From an uncultured Bacteroides sp. (GTDB lineage: Bacteria > Bacteroidota > Bacteroidia > Bacteroidales > Bacteroidaceae): DNA of 33,898 nt. Below, piece after piece: positions 9,301 to 16,501 of this stretch (positions are counted from its first letter, which is position 1; the number at the start of each line of letters is the position of its first letter). The translations under genes and the position numbers were made by a program. The notes below the pieces were generated by a model. The model did not search any database and was not told the origin of the DNA. It saw nothing but the letters and a program-made list of their open reading frames with translations. The DNA lies in the NCBI GenBank assembly GCA_949289265.1, contig CASENE010000099.1, positions 1 to 33,898 of the forward strand. Reading direction: 5' to 3'.

Positions 9301-10462
9301 TCAACCCGAGGTGCTGGAAATCCGCGTGGCCGACACCGGCATCGGCATCAGCGACGCCGACAAGGCCCGCATCTTCGAGCGGTTCTACCAGGCCGGGCCG
9401 GGCCATGCGTCTCCGCTCTCTACGGGCAGCGGCATCGGCCTCAGCTTGGTGCGTGACTTCGTGGCCCTGCACGGCGGCACGGTGCGTGTGGCCGACAATC
9501 CTGGTGGAGGCAGCGTGTTTGTGGTGGACATTCCCTTGCGTCATACCGCTCTTGCCGCTTCGCCCGCTGCGGCTGTTCCTGCCGCCGTCGCTGTCCCGGC
9601 CGAAGCGCAGCCTGCCGCGTCCGGCCCTGCTTCGCCCGGCGCGTCCCCTCCGGCAACAGCTCCGTCCCAGGCCCCGCTTCCGCCCTCTGCCGCCCGCGGC
9701 AAGGAGGAAAAGCCTCTGGTGCTGGTGGTGGACGACAGCCGCGACTTCACCGACTTTATGCAGGACGCCCTGAGCCTTTACTTCCGCGTGCAGGTCGCTT
9801 CCAACGGGCAGGATGCATTGGACTTTATCCACCGGCAGAAGCCCGACCTCATCTTGTGCGACTGGATGATGCCCGTGATGGACGGCTGCGAACTGTGCCG
9901 CCGGGTGAAGGCCGACAAACAGACCGCTGGCATCCCCTTCGTCCTGCTCACCGCCAAGCAGTCTGTCGAAACCAAGGTGGAGGGCCTGACCGTGGGAGCC
10001 GACGACTATGTGACCAAGCCCTTCAACCTCGAGGTGCTGACGCTGCGCATCCGCAAGCTCATCGAGTTGAGCCGCAAGTCGAAGCCCCGCGGGCTCATCG
10101 ACCCCACGCCCGAGGAAATCGTGGTCACGCCGCTGGACGAGAAGCTGATTGCCGATGCCATCCGCTATGTGGAGAAGAACATCGCGCGCAGCGACCTGTC
10201 GGTGGAAGAACTGAGCCGGGAGCTGGGCATGAGCCGCGCCCATTTCTACAAAAAAGTGCTGCAGATTACCGGCAAGACACCCATCGAGTTCATCCGCGTC
10301 ATCCGCCTGAAGCGCGCCGCACAACTGCTGCGCGAGAGCCAACAGAACGTGTCCGAGATTGCCTACCAGCTGGGCTTCAATAACCCCAAGTATTTCAGCC
10401 GTTACTTCAAGGAAGAATTCGGCATGCTGCCCTCCGTCTACCAGGAAAAGGAAGGCCGGTGA
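6341..10462 (+). CDS. Hybrid two-component system sensor/regulator (HTCS)
   Basis: A 1373-residue one-protein signalling system that binds a sugar in the periplasm and switches on nearby polysaccharide genes. The ATG at 6341 is chosen because a signal peptide follows (MRRFPWTTLLLLCLLAPLRA); the frame is open 300 bases further upstream. Domains in order: a double beta-propeller of two-component-regulator repeats (about 25-690, many LWVGT-type strands), a Y_Y_Y domain (about 700-785), one transmembrane helix (about 790-810), histidine kinase with HELRTPL (His851) and VADTGIGIS, receiver domain (acidic pair Asp1131/Asp1132, phospho-acceptor Asp1174 in LCDWMMPVMDG) and AraC-type helix-turn-helix to the C-terminus. 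A long Ala/Pro/Ser linker (about 1068-1124) precedes the receiver. Its neighbours GH43, GH31, GH2 and GH95 are the likely targets; the inducer is inferred to be a xyloglucan oligosaccharide. Confidence 0.96.
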   Translation: MRRFPWTTLLLLCLLAPLRAQHYMFRHLEMRDGLSNNQVNVIHQDRDGFLWFGTASGLNRYDGYALKVYRSVPADTASLPDNFIADIQEDADGCLWIRTGGGYVLYRPDTDAFDRRIEARLWAMGISGVPTEVYVDSARVLWIYLADAHRLYRYAPGDAAATLSAGATEALRGAGGLRFAECAEGLLLADDRGAVHCLDRRSLELKWTEPGLARLLADDDRRYDVTPYADRRGRLWLCCTAGMGRYDLKSRTWEVLRRCDGPSEVCRAVTEDKDGRIWIGKDQDGIEILGPAGTEPVCLDSRADNEHSLSSNTVTTFYEDPAGTMWVGTYKGGVSYYNESMFKFGGAALGDIHCVEDGGNGVLWLGTNGAGLIRWDRQTGRRQVFAHRPGDPGSLSSDVVVTLLRDSRGRLWAGTYYGGLSCYDGRRFVNYLPRDGQPGSLPDADVWALAEDRDGYIWVGTLNHGLQCLDPRTGVFTSYDSARSGLSSDCVVSLCLSRDGRRLWVGTVSGVFVMDVQTRVLSRFASARSGRTYFDYDGVMQLCEDSRGRLWVATRAGLYVYDPSSDSVCEVPLSDDGSRLPVTGLVEDDRQEMWASVGGRLLNIVATADPRTGRLAFSRHTYSDKDGLQGGDFNQRALKRLATGELVAGGLYGVNYFHPGNIRYNRVPPRVLFTGLQLFNEPVRVGVPVQGRVVLDKALNRSREVVLDYKQNVFTVFLATDNYVLPEKTRYCYKLEGFNEDWLSETGNQHRVTYTNLAPGTYWLRVKAANSDGMGYGHEARLKIVIRPPFWLTPWAYIAYALLLGGVLLLAYRQVKRRERNKYRIRQMEEDARRNEELNQMKFRFFTNVSHELRTPLTLIISPLESLIQHTGDAATAQKLQMIYRNAQRLLNLVNQLLDFRKNEMAGARLSLSEGDVVPFVQNICNSFLMLSEKKGVRFTFASSRPSLGMAFDADKLGKVVMNLLSNAFKFTPDGGSVSVALDVPDRQPEVLEIRVADTGIGISDADKARIFERFYQAGPGHASPLSTGSGIGLSLVRDFVALHGGTVRVADNPGGGSVFVVDIPLRHTALAASPAAAVPAAVAVPAEAQPAASGPASPGASPPATAPSQAPLPPSAARGKEEKPLVLVVDDSRDFTDFMQDALSLYFRVQVASNGQDALDFIHRQKPDLILCDWMMPVMDGCELCRRVKADKQTAGIPFVLLTAKQSVETKVEGLTVGADDYVTKPFNLEVLTLRIRKLIELSRKSKPRGLIDPTPEEIVVTPLDEKLIADAIRYVEKNIARSDLSVEELSRELGMSRAHFYKKVLQITGKTPIEFIRVIRLKRAAQLLRESQQNVSEIAYQLGFNNPKYFSRYFKEEFGMLPSVYQEKEGR

Positions 10463-10531
10463 CAAATCATACCCCAACCGGCAACATTTTATCCCGGGGC
10501 GGAATCAAATTATCCCCTTGCCGGTATCATC
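10456..10531. repeat. Degenerate 21-22 bp direct-repeat array E upstream of GH31
   Basis: CCGG or CGG anchors at 10456, 10478, about 10500 and 10521 are 22, 21-22 and 21-22 bases apart. The unit bodies are CCGGTGACAAATCATACCCC, CCGGCAACATTTTATCCC, GCGGAATCAAATTATCCCC and CCGGTATCATCC. The first unit covers the stop codon of the HTCS gene. The block sits just upstream of the GH31 -7 box, where an AraC-type regulator would bind. It is either a diverged member of the 22-bp family or a set of regulator sites. Confidence 0.55.
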
Positions 10532-10559
10532 CGGAAGGCGCGTTGTGCGGGAGAATGTC

Positions 10560-10567
10560 TACCTTTG
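10560..10567 (+). promoter_or_regulatory. Candidate -7 element for GH31
   Basis: TACCTTTG matches TAnnTTTG and lies 36 bases before the GH31 start. The -33 region has no TTG at the right spacing (one TTG is only 14 bases away), as expected for a promoter that depends on an activator such as the HTCS. Confidence 0.5.
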
Positions 10568-10602
10568 CCCTCAGCGAAAACCATTTAAACAAGTATTGCT
10601 AT

Positions 10603-13497
10603 ATGAAACTGAAAAACACTTCATGGGGCTTGTTCACCGGTTTGTTGCTGGCTGCCTGCTCGGGCACCGGCTACCAACTGACCGACGACGGCCGCGGAGT
10701 GGTTGTGACTGTAGACCAGGCGCAACCGACAGACGTACGCAAGGTACGCGTAGAAGTAATGGGTGAGAAGCTGTTCCGTGTATCGGCCACACCCGAGAAA
10801 CAATTTTCGGAGGCGCAGAGCCTTATCATCGTCCCGCAGGAGCAGAAGACCGACTTCACGGTGAGCGAGCAGGGCGACGACATTGCCGTAAAGACCGCGC
10901 AGGCCAGCGCCCTCGTGTCGCTCAAGACCGGGCAGGTGCGCTTCCTCGATGCAGAAGGCAACCAGATTCTGGCCGAAGACGTCCGCACCTTCCAGCCCGT
11001 CGAGGTGGATGGGACGCAGGCCTACACCGTGCGCCAGACCTTCCAGTCGGCCGGCGATGACGAAGGCTGGTACGGACTGGGCCAACACCAGGCCGACGAG
11101 TTCAACTACAAGGGCAAGAACGAAGAACTGTTCCAGTACAACACTAAGGTGTCTGTCCCCTTCATCGTGTCTACCAAGAACTACGGCGTGCTGTGGGACA
11201 GCTACTCGCTGTGCCGCTTCGGCGATGCGCGCGACTATGCGCAGCTGGGCGAGGTGTTCAAACTGTATGACAAAGACGGCAAGGAAGGCTCGCTGACCGG
11301 TACGTATGTGCCCGACAGCAAGAGCGGCGCCAAGACCCTGGTGCGGCAGGAAGACTCTATTTATTTTGAGCACCTGGTGCGTGCCGACCTGTCGAAAGGC
11401 AAGGAGCGCGTGGTCAACCTGCCGGAGGGATTCCCCTTCCTGGGCGCGCACGTTACCTACGAGGGCGAGATAGAACCCTCGGAAACGGGCCTCTTCCGCT
11501 TTATCCTTTATTACGCAGGCTATACGCAGGTGTATGTCAACAACGAGCTGGTGGTGCCCGAACGCTGGCGCACGGCCTGGAACCCCAACAGCTATAAGTT
11601 CGCCGTCAACCTCGAGGCCGGCAAGCGTGTGCCTGTCCGCATCGAGTGGCGGCCCGACGGCGGCGTGTCCTATTGCGGCCTGCGCGTCCTGTCGCCCGTG
11701 TCGCCCGAAGAGCAGAGCAAGATGGCCTGGTGGGGCGAGATGCAGAACGAGATTGACTACTACTTTGTGTGCGGCGACAGCATGGACGACGTTGTCAGCG
11801 GCTACCGCACCCTGACGGGGAAGTCGCCCATCATGCCCAAGTGGGCTATGGGATACTGGCAGAGCCGTGAGAAATACAACACGCAGGACGAAGTGCTTTC
11901 CACGCTGAAGGAGTTCCGCCGGCGGCAGGTGCCCATTGACAACATCGTCATCGACTGGTTGCACTGGCCGCAGGATTCGTGGGGCAGCCACGAGTTCGAC
12001 CCGGAGCGCTTCCCCCAGCCTAAACAGATGGTGGACAGCATCCATGCCATGAACGGGCGGCTGATGGTGTCCGTATGGCCCAAGTTCTATACGACGACCG
12101 AGCACTACAAGGAGTTTGCCGACCGGGGCTGGATGTACCTGCAGTCCGTCAAGGACAGCCTGAAAGACTGGGTGGGCCCCGGCTATCACTACGGCTTTTA
12201 TGACGCCTACCAGCCCGAGGCGCGCAAGCTGTTCTGGCAGCAGATGTACGAGCACTACTATCCGTTGGGCGTGGATGCCTGGTGGATGGACGCCAGCGAG
12301 CCCAACGTTCGCGACTGCACGGACATGGACTACCGCAAGGCGCTCTGCGGGCCCACGGCTCTGGGACCTTCGGCCCAATACTTCAACGCTTATGCCCTGA
12401 TGAACGCCGAGGCCATCTACGACGGACAGCGCGGGGTGGACAACGACCGCCGCGTCTTCCTGCTGACCCGTTCGGGCTTTGCCGGCCTGCAACGCTATTC
12501 CACGGCCACCTGGAGCGGAGACATCGCCACGCGCTGGGAAGACATGAAGGCGCAGATTGCGGCCGGATTGAACTTTGCCGTCAGCGGTATTCCCTATTGG
12601 ACGATGGATATCGGCGGCTTCTGCGTGGAAAACCGCTATGTGCAGGGACAACAAGTGTATAACGCCACGGGACGCGAGAACGCCGACTACAAGGAGTGGC
12701 GCGAGCTCAACACGCGCTGGTACCAGTTCGGAGCGTTTTGTCCCCTGTTCCGCGCGCATGGACAGTATCCTTACCGCGAAGTATGGAACATCGCCCCCGA
12801 AGGCCATCCCGCCTACCGCTCCATTACCTACTACACGCGCCTGCGCTACCGCCTGATGCCCTACATCTATTCGCTGGCCGGAATGACTTATTTCCGCGAC
12901 TATACCATTATGCGTCCCCTGGTGATGGACTTTGCTGCCGACCACGAGACCTTCGACGTGGGCGACCAGTTCATGTTCGGCCCCTCGCTGCTGGTAGCTC
13001 CCGTCTATCAGTATGGCGCCCGCGAGCGTTCCGTCTACTTCCCTGCCGGCACGGCGTGGTATGACTTCTACACCGGACGCCGTGTGGACGGCGGACAGCG
13101 CGCCACGGTTTCCGCACCCTACGAGCGCATCCCGCTCTACGTCCGCCAAGGCTCCATCCTGCCCGTGGGCCCGGCCCTGCAATACACCGACGAGAAGCCT
13201 GCCGACCTCGTCACGCTCTACGTCTACGCCGGCGCCGATGCCTCGTTTACGCTCTATGAAGACGAAGGCACCAACTACGGCTACGAGCGCGGCCAGTATG
13301 CCACCATCCCCCTGACCTACAACGAGCAGGAGGGCACGCTGACCATCGGCGCGCGCCAGGGCCAGTTCCCCGGCATGTTGCAGGAGCGCACGTTCCGCAT
13401 CGTCGTGGTGGACGAAGAGCATCCCCGCGCCTTCAACCCCGATGCCAGCGGCCGCGAGGTGCGTTACTCCGGACAAGAGACGACCGTGAAACTCTGA
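10603..13497 (+). CDS. GH31 alpha-xylosidase-type lipoprotein with PA14 insert
   Basis: A 964-residue lipid-anchored glycoside hydrolase expected to remove alpha-1,6-xylose from the non-reducing end of xyloglucan oligosaccharides. The ATG at 10603 starts a lipoprotein signal (LAAC, Cys19). After an N-terminal beta-sandwich a PA14-like domain (about residues 275-365, from EGFPFLGAHVTYEGEI to SYCGLRVLSPV) is inserted, the arrangement known from the Cellvibrio Xyl31A and Bacteroides ovatus xyloglucan alpha-xylosidases. The barrel shows the nucleophile Asp563 in WWMDASEPN and the acid/base Asp640 in TWSGDIATRW, with MGYWQSREKYNTQDEV at the barrel entrance. It follows the HTCS by 140 bases and probably has its own regulated promoter. 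Alpha-glucosidase activity is possible, but the PA14 insert and the neighbours favour xyloside. Confidence 0.93.
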   Translation: MKLKNTSWGLFTGLLLAACSGTGYQLTDDGRGVVVTVDQAQPTDVRKVRVEVMGEKLFRVSATPEKQFSEAQSLIIVPQEQKTDFTVSEQGDDIAVKTAQASALVSLKTGQVRFLDAEGNQILAEDVRTFQPVEVDGTQAYTVRQTFQSAGDDEGWYGLGQHQADEFNYKGKNEELFQYNTKVSVPFIVSTKNYGVLWDSYSLCRFGDARDYAQLGEVFKLYDKDGKEGSLTGTYVPDSKSGAKTLVRQEDSIYFEHLVRADLSKGKERVVNLPEGFPFLGAHVTYEGEIEPSETGLFRFILYYAGYTQVYVNNELVVPERWRTAWNPNSYKFAVNLEAGKRVPVRIEWRPDGGVSYCGLRVLSPVSPEEQSKMAWWGEMQNEIDYYFVCGDSMDDVVSGYRTLTGKSPIMPKWAMGYWQSREKYNTQDEVLSTLKEFRRRQVPIDNIVIDWLHWPQDSWGSHEFDPERFPQPKQMVDSIHAMNGRLMVSVWPKFYTTTEHYKEFADRGWMYLQSVKDSLKDWVGPGYHYGFYDAYQPEARKLFWQQMYEHYYPLGVDAWWMDASEPNVRDCTDMDYRKALCGPTALGPSAQYFNAYALMNAEAIYDGQRGVDNDRRVFLLTRSGFAGLQRYSTATWSGDIATRWEDMKAQIAAGLNFAVSGIPYWTMDIGGFCVENRYVQGQQVYNATGRENADYKEWRELNTRWYQFGAFCPLFRAHGQYPYREVWNIAPEGHPAYRSITYYTRLRYRLMPYIYSLAGMTYFRDYTIMRPLVMDFAADHETFDVGDQFMFGPSLLVAPVYQYGARERSVYFPAGTAWYDFYTGRRVDGGQRATVSAPYERIPLYVRQGSILPVGPALQYTDEKPADLVTLYVYAGADASFTLYEDEGTNYGYERGQYATIPLTYNEQEGTLTIGARQGQFPGMLQERTFRIVVVDEEHPRAFNPDASGREVRYSGQETTVKL

Positions 13498-13503
13498 GGC
13501 ACG

Positions 13504-13534
13504 GGAGCGGAGGGGCGGTAAGCTCCTTCGCTCC
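13504..13534 (+). terminator. Possible terminator after GH31
   Basis: GGAGCGGAGG (13504-13513) pairs with CCTTCGCTCC (13525-13534) with one mismatch over an 11-base loop. A pyrimidine-rich tail with a run of T (CTTCCTTTTCCTT) follows. The stem is moderate, so the call is tentative. Confidence 0.4.
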
Positions 13535-13617
13535 TCTCCTCCTGCTTCCTTTTCCTTCCAGCCCCGCTCCAAAAACGGCCGGGCCGGGAGGAAAAAACGC
13601 TTTCTTGCCGACGGAAG

Positions 13618-13704
13618 TTATAAATTCAGCCTGGATTTATGTAAATTAAGGCTGGATTTATGTAAATCTAAGCTGGATTTATGTAAATTCAGGCTGAATT
13701 TATA
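13618..13704. repeat. 21-bp AT-rich tandem array F with terminal inverted repeats
   Basis: CTGGATTTATGTAAAT recurs at 13631, 13652 and 13673, exactly 21 bases apart, with a partial unit CTGAATTTAT at 13694. Each core, ATTTAtgTAAAT, is a palindrome around TG. The ends of the array are inverted copies: TTATAAATTCAGCC (13618-13631) and GGCTGAATTTATA (13692-13704). It lies in the 408-base gap between GH31 and GH2 and is strikingly AT-rich for this chromosome. Confidence 0.85.
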
Positions 13705-13819
13705 GTTTTTGCCGCAGCGCGCCGGTTTTTCCCTTGCGGACGCGGGATTTTCCCGAAGCAGCAGGAAGAAAGGCGTGCCGAAATGCGAGTATTAGTCACT
13801 CCATTCTCCTCCTCTTTCT

Positions 13820-13866
13820 TACCTGCCACTCCGCCCGTTGGGCACCCCTCCTCCGTGGGAAGAGGG
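13820..13866. repeat. C-rich dispersed repeat, copy 1
   Basis: The stretch with GCCACTCCGCCCGTTGGGCA followed by CCCCTCCTCCGTGGGAAGAGGGG is the reverse-oriented relative of 33827-33870, where an AGGAGGGGTGGC segment is followed by an ACGGGGTGG tail. The C-rich part can fold back on itself. This kind of element is scattered through Bacteroidales genomes and is not a gene. Bases 13867-13905, up to the GH2 start, hold only a small AATGAA/TTCATT hairpin. Confidence 0.55.
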
Positions 13867-13905
13867 GAAATGAATCGTTTTTTCATTCTAAATTCCTTTT
13901 TACCC

Positions 13906-16437
13906 ATGAAACTTTCTCAACTTCTGCGCAAGCTCTTGCCCCTAGTGGCTGCCGGAGGCCTGTTGTCGTGCGCTCAACATCCGGCTGCCGACGAATCCCT
14001 GTCCCGCAGCCGCGACTTTACGACCGACTGGGCTTTCTGCCTGGGCGACGATACGCTGGCCGCCCTTCCCGGTTACGACGACTCCTCCTGGCGACGCCTC
14101 GACCTCCCGCACGACTGGGCCATCGAGGGCGACTTCAGCCAGGACAACCCGTCCGGCGTGGGCGGAGGCGCCCTGCCCGGCGGCGTGGGCTGGTATCGCA
14201 AGACCTTCCGCGCCGACGAGGTCGACCGGGGCCGCAGGCTCTACATCGACTTCGACGGCGTGTACATGAACTCCAGCGTCTATATCAACGGGCACTGCCT
14301 CGGCACGCGCCCCTACGGCTACATCTCCTTCCGCTACGACCTCACCCCCTACGTCCGTTGGGGCGAAGAGAACACCCTGGCCGTGCGCGTGGACAATGCG
14401 GAGCAGCCCAACTCGCGCTGGTATTCCGGCTGCGGCATCTACCGCAACGTCCGCCTCACTTGCCTCGACCCGGTGCACGTGGCCCAGTGGGGCACCTATG
14501 TGACGGCCTCCGATGTCAGCGACCGCCAGGCCCGCCTCTGCGTGCGCACCACGGTGGAGAACACCCTGGACGCCGACGCCAGCCTCACCATCCGCACCGA
14601 CCTGATTGACCAGGACGGGCAGACGGTGCTCACCGCCACCTCCACGCCCCTGTCCGCCCGGGCCGACACGCTGACCGAGGCGGTGCAGACGATGGACGTG
14701 CCCGCTCCCCAGCTGTGGAGCGTAGAGCGGCCCTATCTCTATACGGTGCGCACCACTTTGCTTTCCGAGGACCGCACGCTGGACGTGTACGACACGCCCT
14801 TTGGCTTCCGTTCCTTCTGCTTCGACGCGCAAAAGGGCTTCATCCTCAACGGGCGTCGCATGAAGATAAACGGCGTCTGCCTGCACCACGACCTGGGATG
14901 CCTGGGCGCGGCGGTCAACGTCCGTGCCATGCAGCGCCAGCTGGAGATTCTGAAGGAGATGGGTTGCAACGGCATCCGCTGCTCGCACAATCCTCCTGCG
15001 CCCGAACTGCTCGACCTGTGCGACCGCATGGGCTTCATCGTCATGGACGAGACCTTTGACATGTGGCGTAAACAGAAGACCGCGCACGACTATGCCCGCT
15101 ACTTCAACCAATGGCACGAGCAGGACCTGACCGACCTGGTCCGCCGCGACCGCAACCACCCCTCCATCTTCATCTGGAGCATAGGCAACGAAGTGCTGGA
15201 GCAATGGAGCGACGCCCGGGCCGATACCCTCAGCCTGGCCGAGGCCAACCTGTTGCTGAACTTCGGCCATAGCCAGGAGATGCTGGCCAAGGAAGACGGG
15301 GAGATGTCCGTCAATTCCCTCCTCACCAAGAAACTGGCCGACATGACCCGCGCCCTCGACCCCACGCGCCCCGTCACCGCCGGCTGCAACGAGCCGAACC
15401 CGGGCAACCACCTTTTCCGTTCGGGCGCGCTGGACATCATCGGCTTCAACTACCACGACGACTGGTTTGCCGGCGTGCCGAAGAACTTCCCCGGCCAGCC
15501 CTTCCTGGTCACCGAGAGCGTCTCGGCCCTGATGACCCGGGGCTACTACCGCATGCCCTCCGACTCGATGTACGTCTGGCCCACGCGTTGGGACATACCC
15601 TTTGCCGACCCGTCGTTCTCCTGCTCGTCGTATGACAACTGCCACGTGCCCTGGGGGAATACCCACGAAGGAACCCTGCGCCACGTCAAGAACAACGACT
15701 TCATCGCGGGCCAATACATCTGGACAGGCTTCGACTACCTGGGCGAACCCACTCCCTACGGATGGCCTGCCCGCAGCTCGTACTTCGGGGTCGTAGACCT
15801 GGCCGGCTTCCCCAAGGACGTCTACTACCTGTATCAGAGCGAGTGGCGCCCGGACAAGACCGTGCTCCATCTCTTCCCTCACTGGAACTGGAAGGAGGGA
15901 CAGACCATCGACCTCTGGGCTTACTATAACAACGCCGACGAGGTGGAACTCTTTGTCAACGGGCAGTCGCAGGGCGTGCGCAGCAAGGGTAAGGACGACT
16001 TCCACGTCATGTGGCGCGTCGTCTTCCGGCCGGGCACTGTCAAGGCCGTGTCGCGCAAGGCGGGCAAGGTGGTGGCCGAGCAGGAGATTCACACCGCCGG
16101 ACAACCCGCCCGCATACGCCTCACCCCCGACCGCACGGACATCCGCTGCGACGGCCGGGACCTCAGCTTTGTCACCGTGGAGATTGTGGACGAGGACGGC
16201 AACCTTTGTCCCTGGGCCGACAACGACGTGACCTTCAGCGTGGAGGGCGCCGGTTTCATCGCCGGGGTGGACAACGGCAGCCCCACGTCGCTGGAGCGCT
16301 TCAAGGCCAACCACCGCAAGGCGTTCTACGGCAAGTGCCTCGTCGTCATCCAGAACAACGGTGAGGACGGCCCCATCCGCCTGCGCGCCACGGCCGACGG
16401 TCTGGACGAAGCCCGCGCCGACTTGCTGGCCGACTAA
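13906..16437 (+). CDS. GH2 beta-galactosidase-type lipoprotein
   Basis: An 843-residue lipid-anchored GH2 enzyme, most likely a beta-galactosidase. The ATG at 13906 gives a lipoprotein signal (LLSC, Cys22); the frame opens 123 bases earlier without a signal. Order of domains: sugar-binding jelly roll (about 30-210, with [10 protein letters not shown] and [14 protein letters not shown]), immunoglobulin-like domain (about 220-320), TIM barrel (about 325-620), then a DUF4982-like domain and a C-terminal Ig-like domain ([16 protein letters not shown]). The acid/base is Glu429 in WSIGNEV and the nucleophile Glu537 in [10 protein letters not shown]. Between GH31 and GH95 it would take the galactose exposed after defucosylation. 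A strong terminator-like hairpin follows directly. Beta-glucuronidase or another GH2 activity cannot be excluded. Confidence 0.94.
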   Translation: MKLSQLLRKLLPLVAAGGLLSCAQHPAADESLSRSRDFTTDWAFCLGDDTLAALPGYDDSSWRRLDLPHDWAIEGDFSQDNPSGVGGGALPGGVGWYRKTFRADEVDRGRRLYIDFDGVYMNSSVYINGHCLGTRPYGYISFRYDLTPYVRWGEENTLAVRVDNAEQPNSRWYSGCGIYRNVRLTCLDPVHVAQWGTYVTASDVSDRQARLCVRTTVENTLDADASLTIRTDLIDQDGQTVLTATSTPLSARADTLTEAVQTMDVPAPQLWSVERPYLYTVRTTLLSEDRTLDVYDTPFGFRSFCFDAQKGFILNGRRMKINGVCLHHDLGCLGAAVNVRAMQRQLEILKEMGCNGIRCSHNPPAPELLDLCDRMGFIVMDETFDMWRKQKTAHDYARYFNQWHEQDLTDLVRRDRNHPSIFIWSIGNEVLEQWSDARADTLSLAEANLLLNFGHSQEMLAKEDGEMSVNSLLTKKLADMTRALDPTRPVTAGCNEPNPGNHLFRSGALDIIGFNYHDDWFAGVPKNFPGQPFLVTESVSALMTRGYYRMPSDSMYVWPTRWDIPFADPSFSCSSYDNCHVPWGNTHEGTLRHVKNNDFIAGQYIWTGFDYLGEPTPYGWPARSSYFGVVDLAGFPKDVYYLYQSEWRPDKTVLHLFPHWNWKEGQTIDLWAYYNNADEVELFVNGQSQGVRSKGKDDFHVMWRVVFRPGTVKAVSRKAGKVVAEQEIHTAGQPARIRLTPDRTDIRCDGRDLSFVTVEIVDEDGNLCPWADNDVTFSVEGAGFIAGVDNGSPTSLERFKANHRKAFYGKCLVVIQNNGEDGPIRLRATADGLDEARADLLAD

Positions 16438-16441
16438 GTAT

Positions 16442-16468
16442 GTTCCCCGCCCGCCACGGGCGGGGAAC
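16442..16468 (+). terminator. Intrinsic terminator between GH2 and GH95
   Basis: GTTCCCCGCCCG (16442-16453) and CGGGCGGGGAAC (16457-16468) form a perfect 12-base-pair GC-rich stem with a 3-base loop, followed by TGTTTTCCCTTT. It starts 5 bases after the GH2 stop codon and ends 33 bases before the GH95 start, so GH95 is either read by partial read-through or has its own start. Confidence 0.8.
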
Positions 16469-16501
16469 TGTTTTCCCTTTCTTCTTATTACTACATCGCT
16501 T

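Noticed and set aside
6329-10477. Very long antisense open frame (1382 codons) opposite the HTCS gene
   Set aside because: High G+C at third codon positions of the real gene removes stop codons from the opposite strand; the translation shows no domain and is rich in His, Ala, Val and Gly as such shadows are.
13783-13905. N-terminal extension of the GH2 gene
   Set aside because: The extension would be translated from the C-rich repeat; the ATG at 13906 gives a clear lipoprotein signal.
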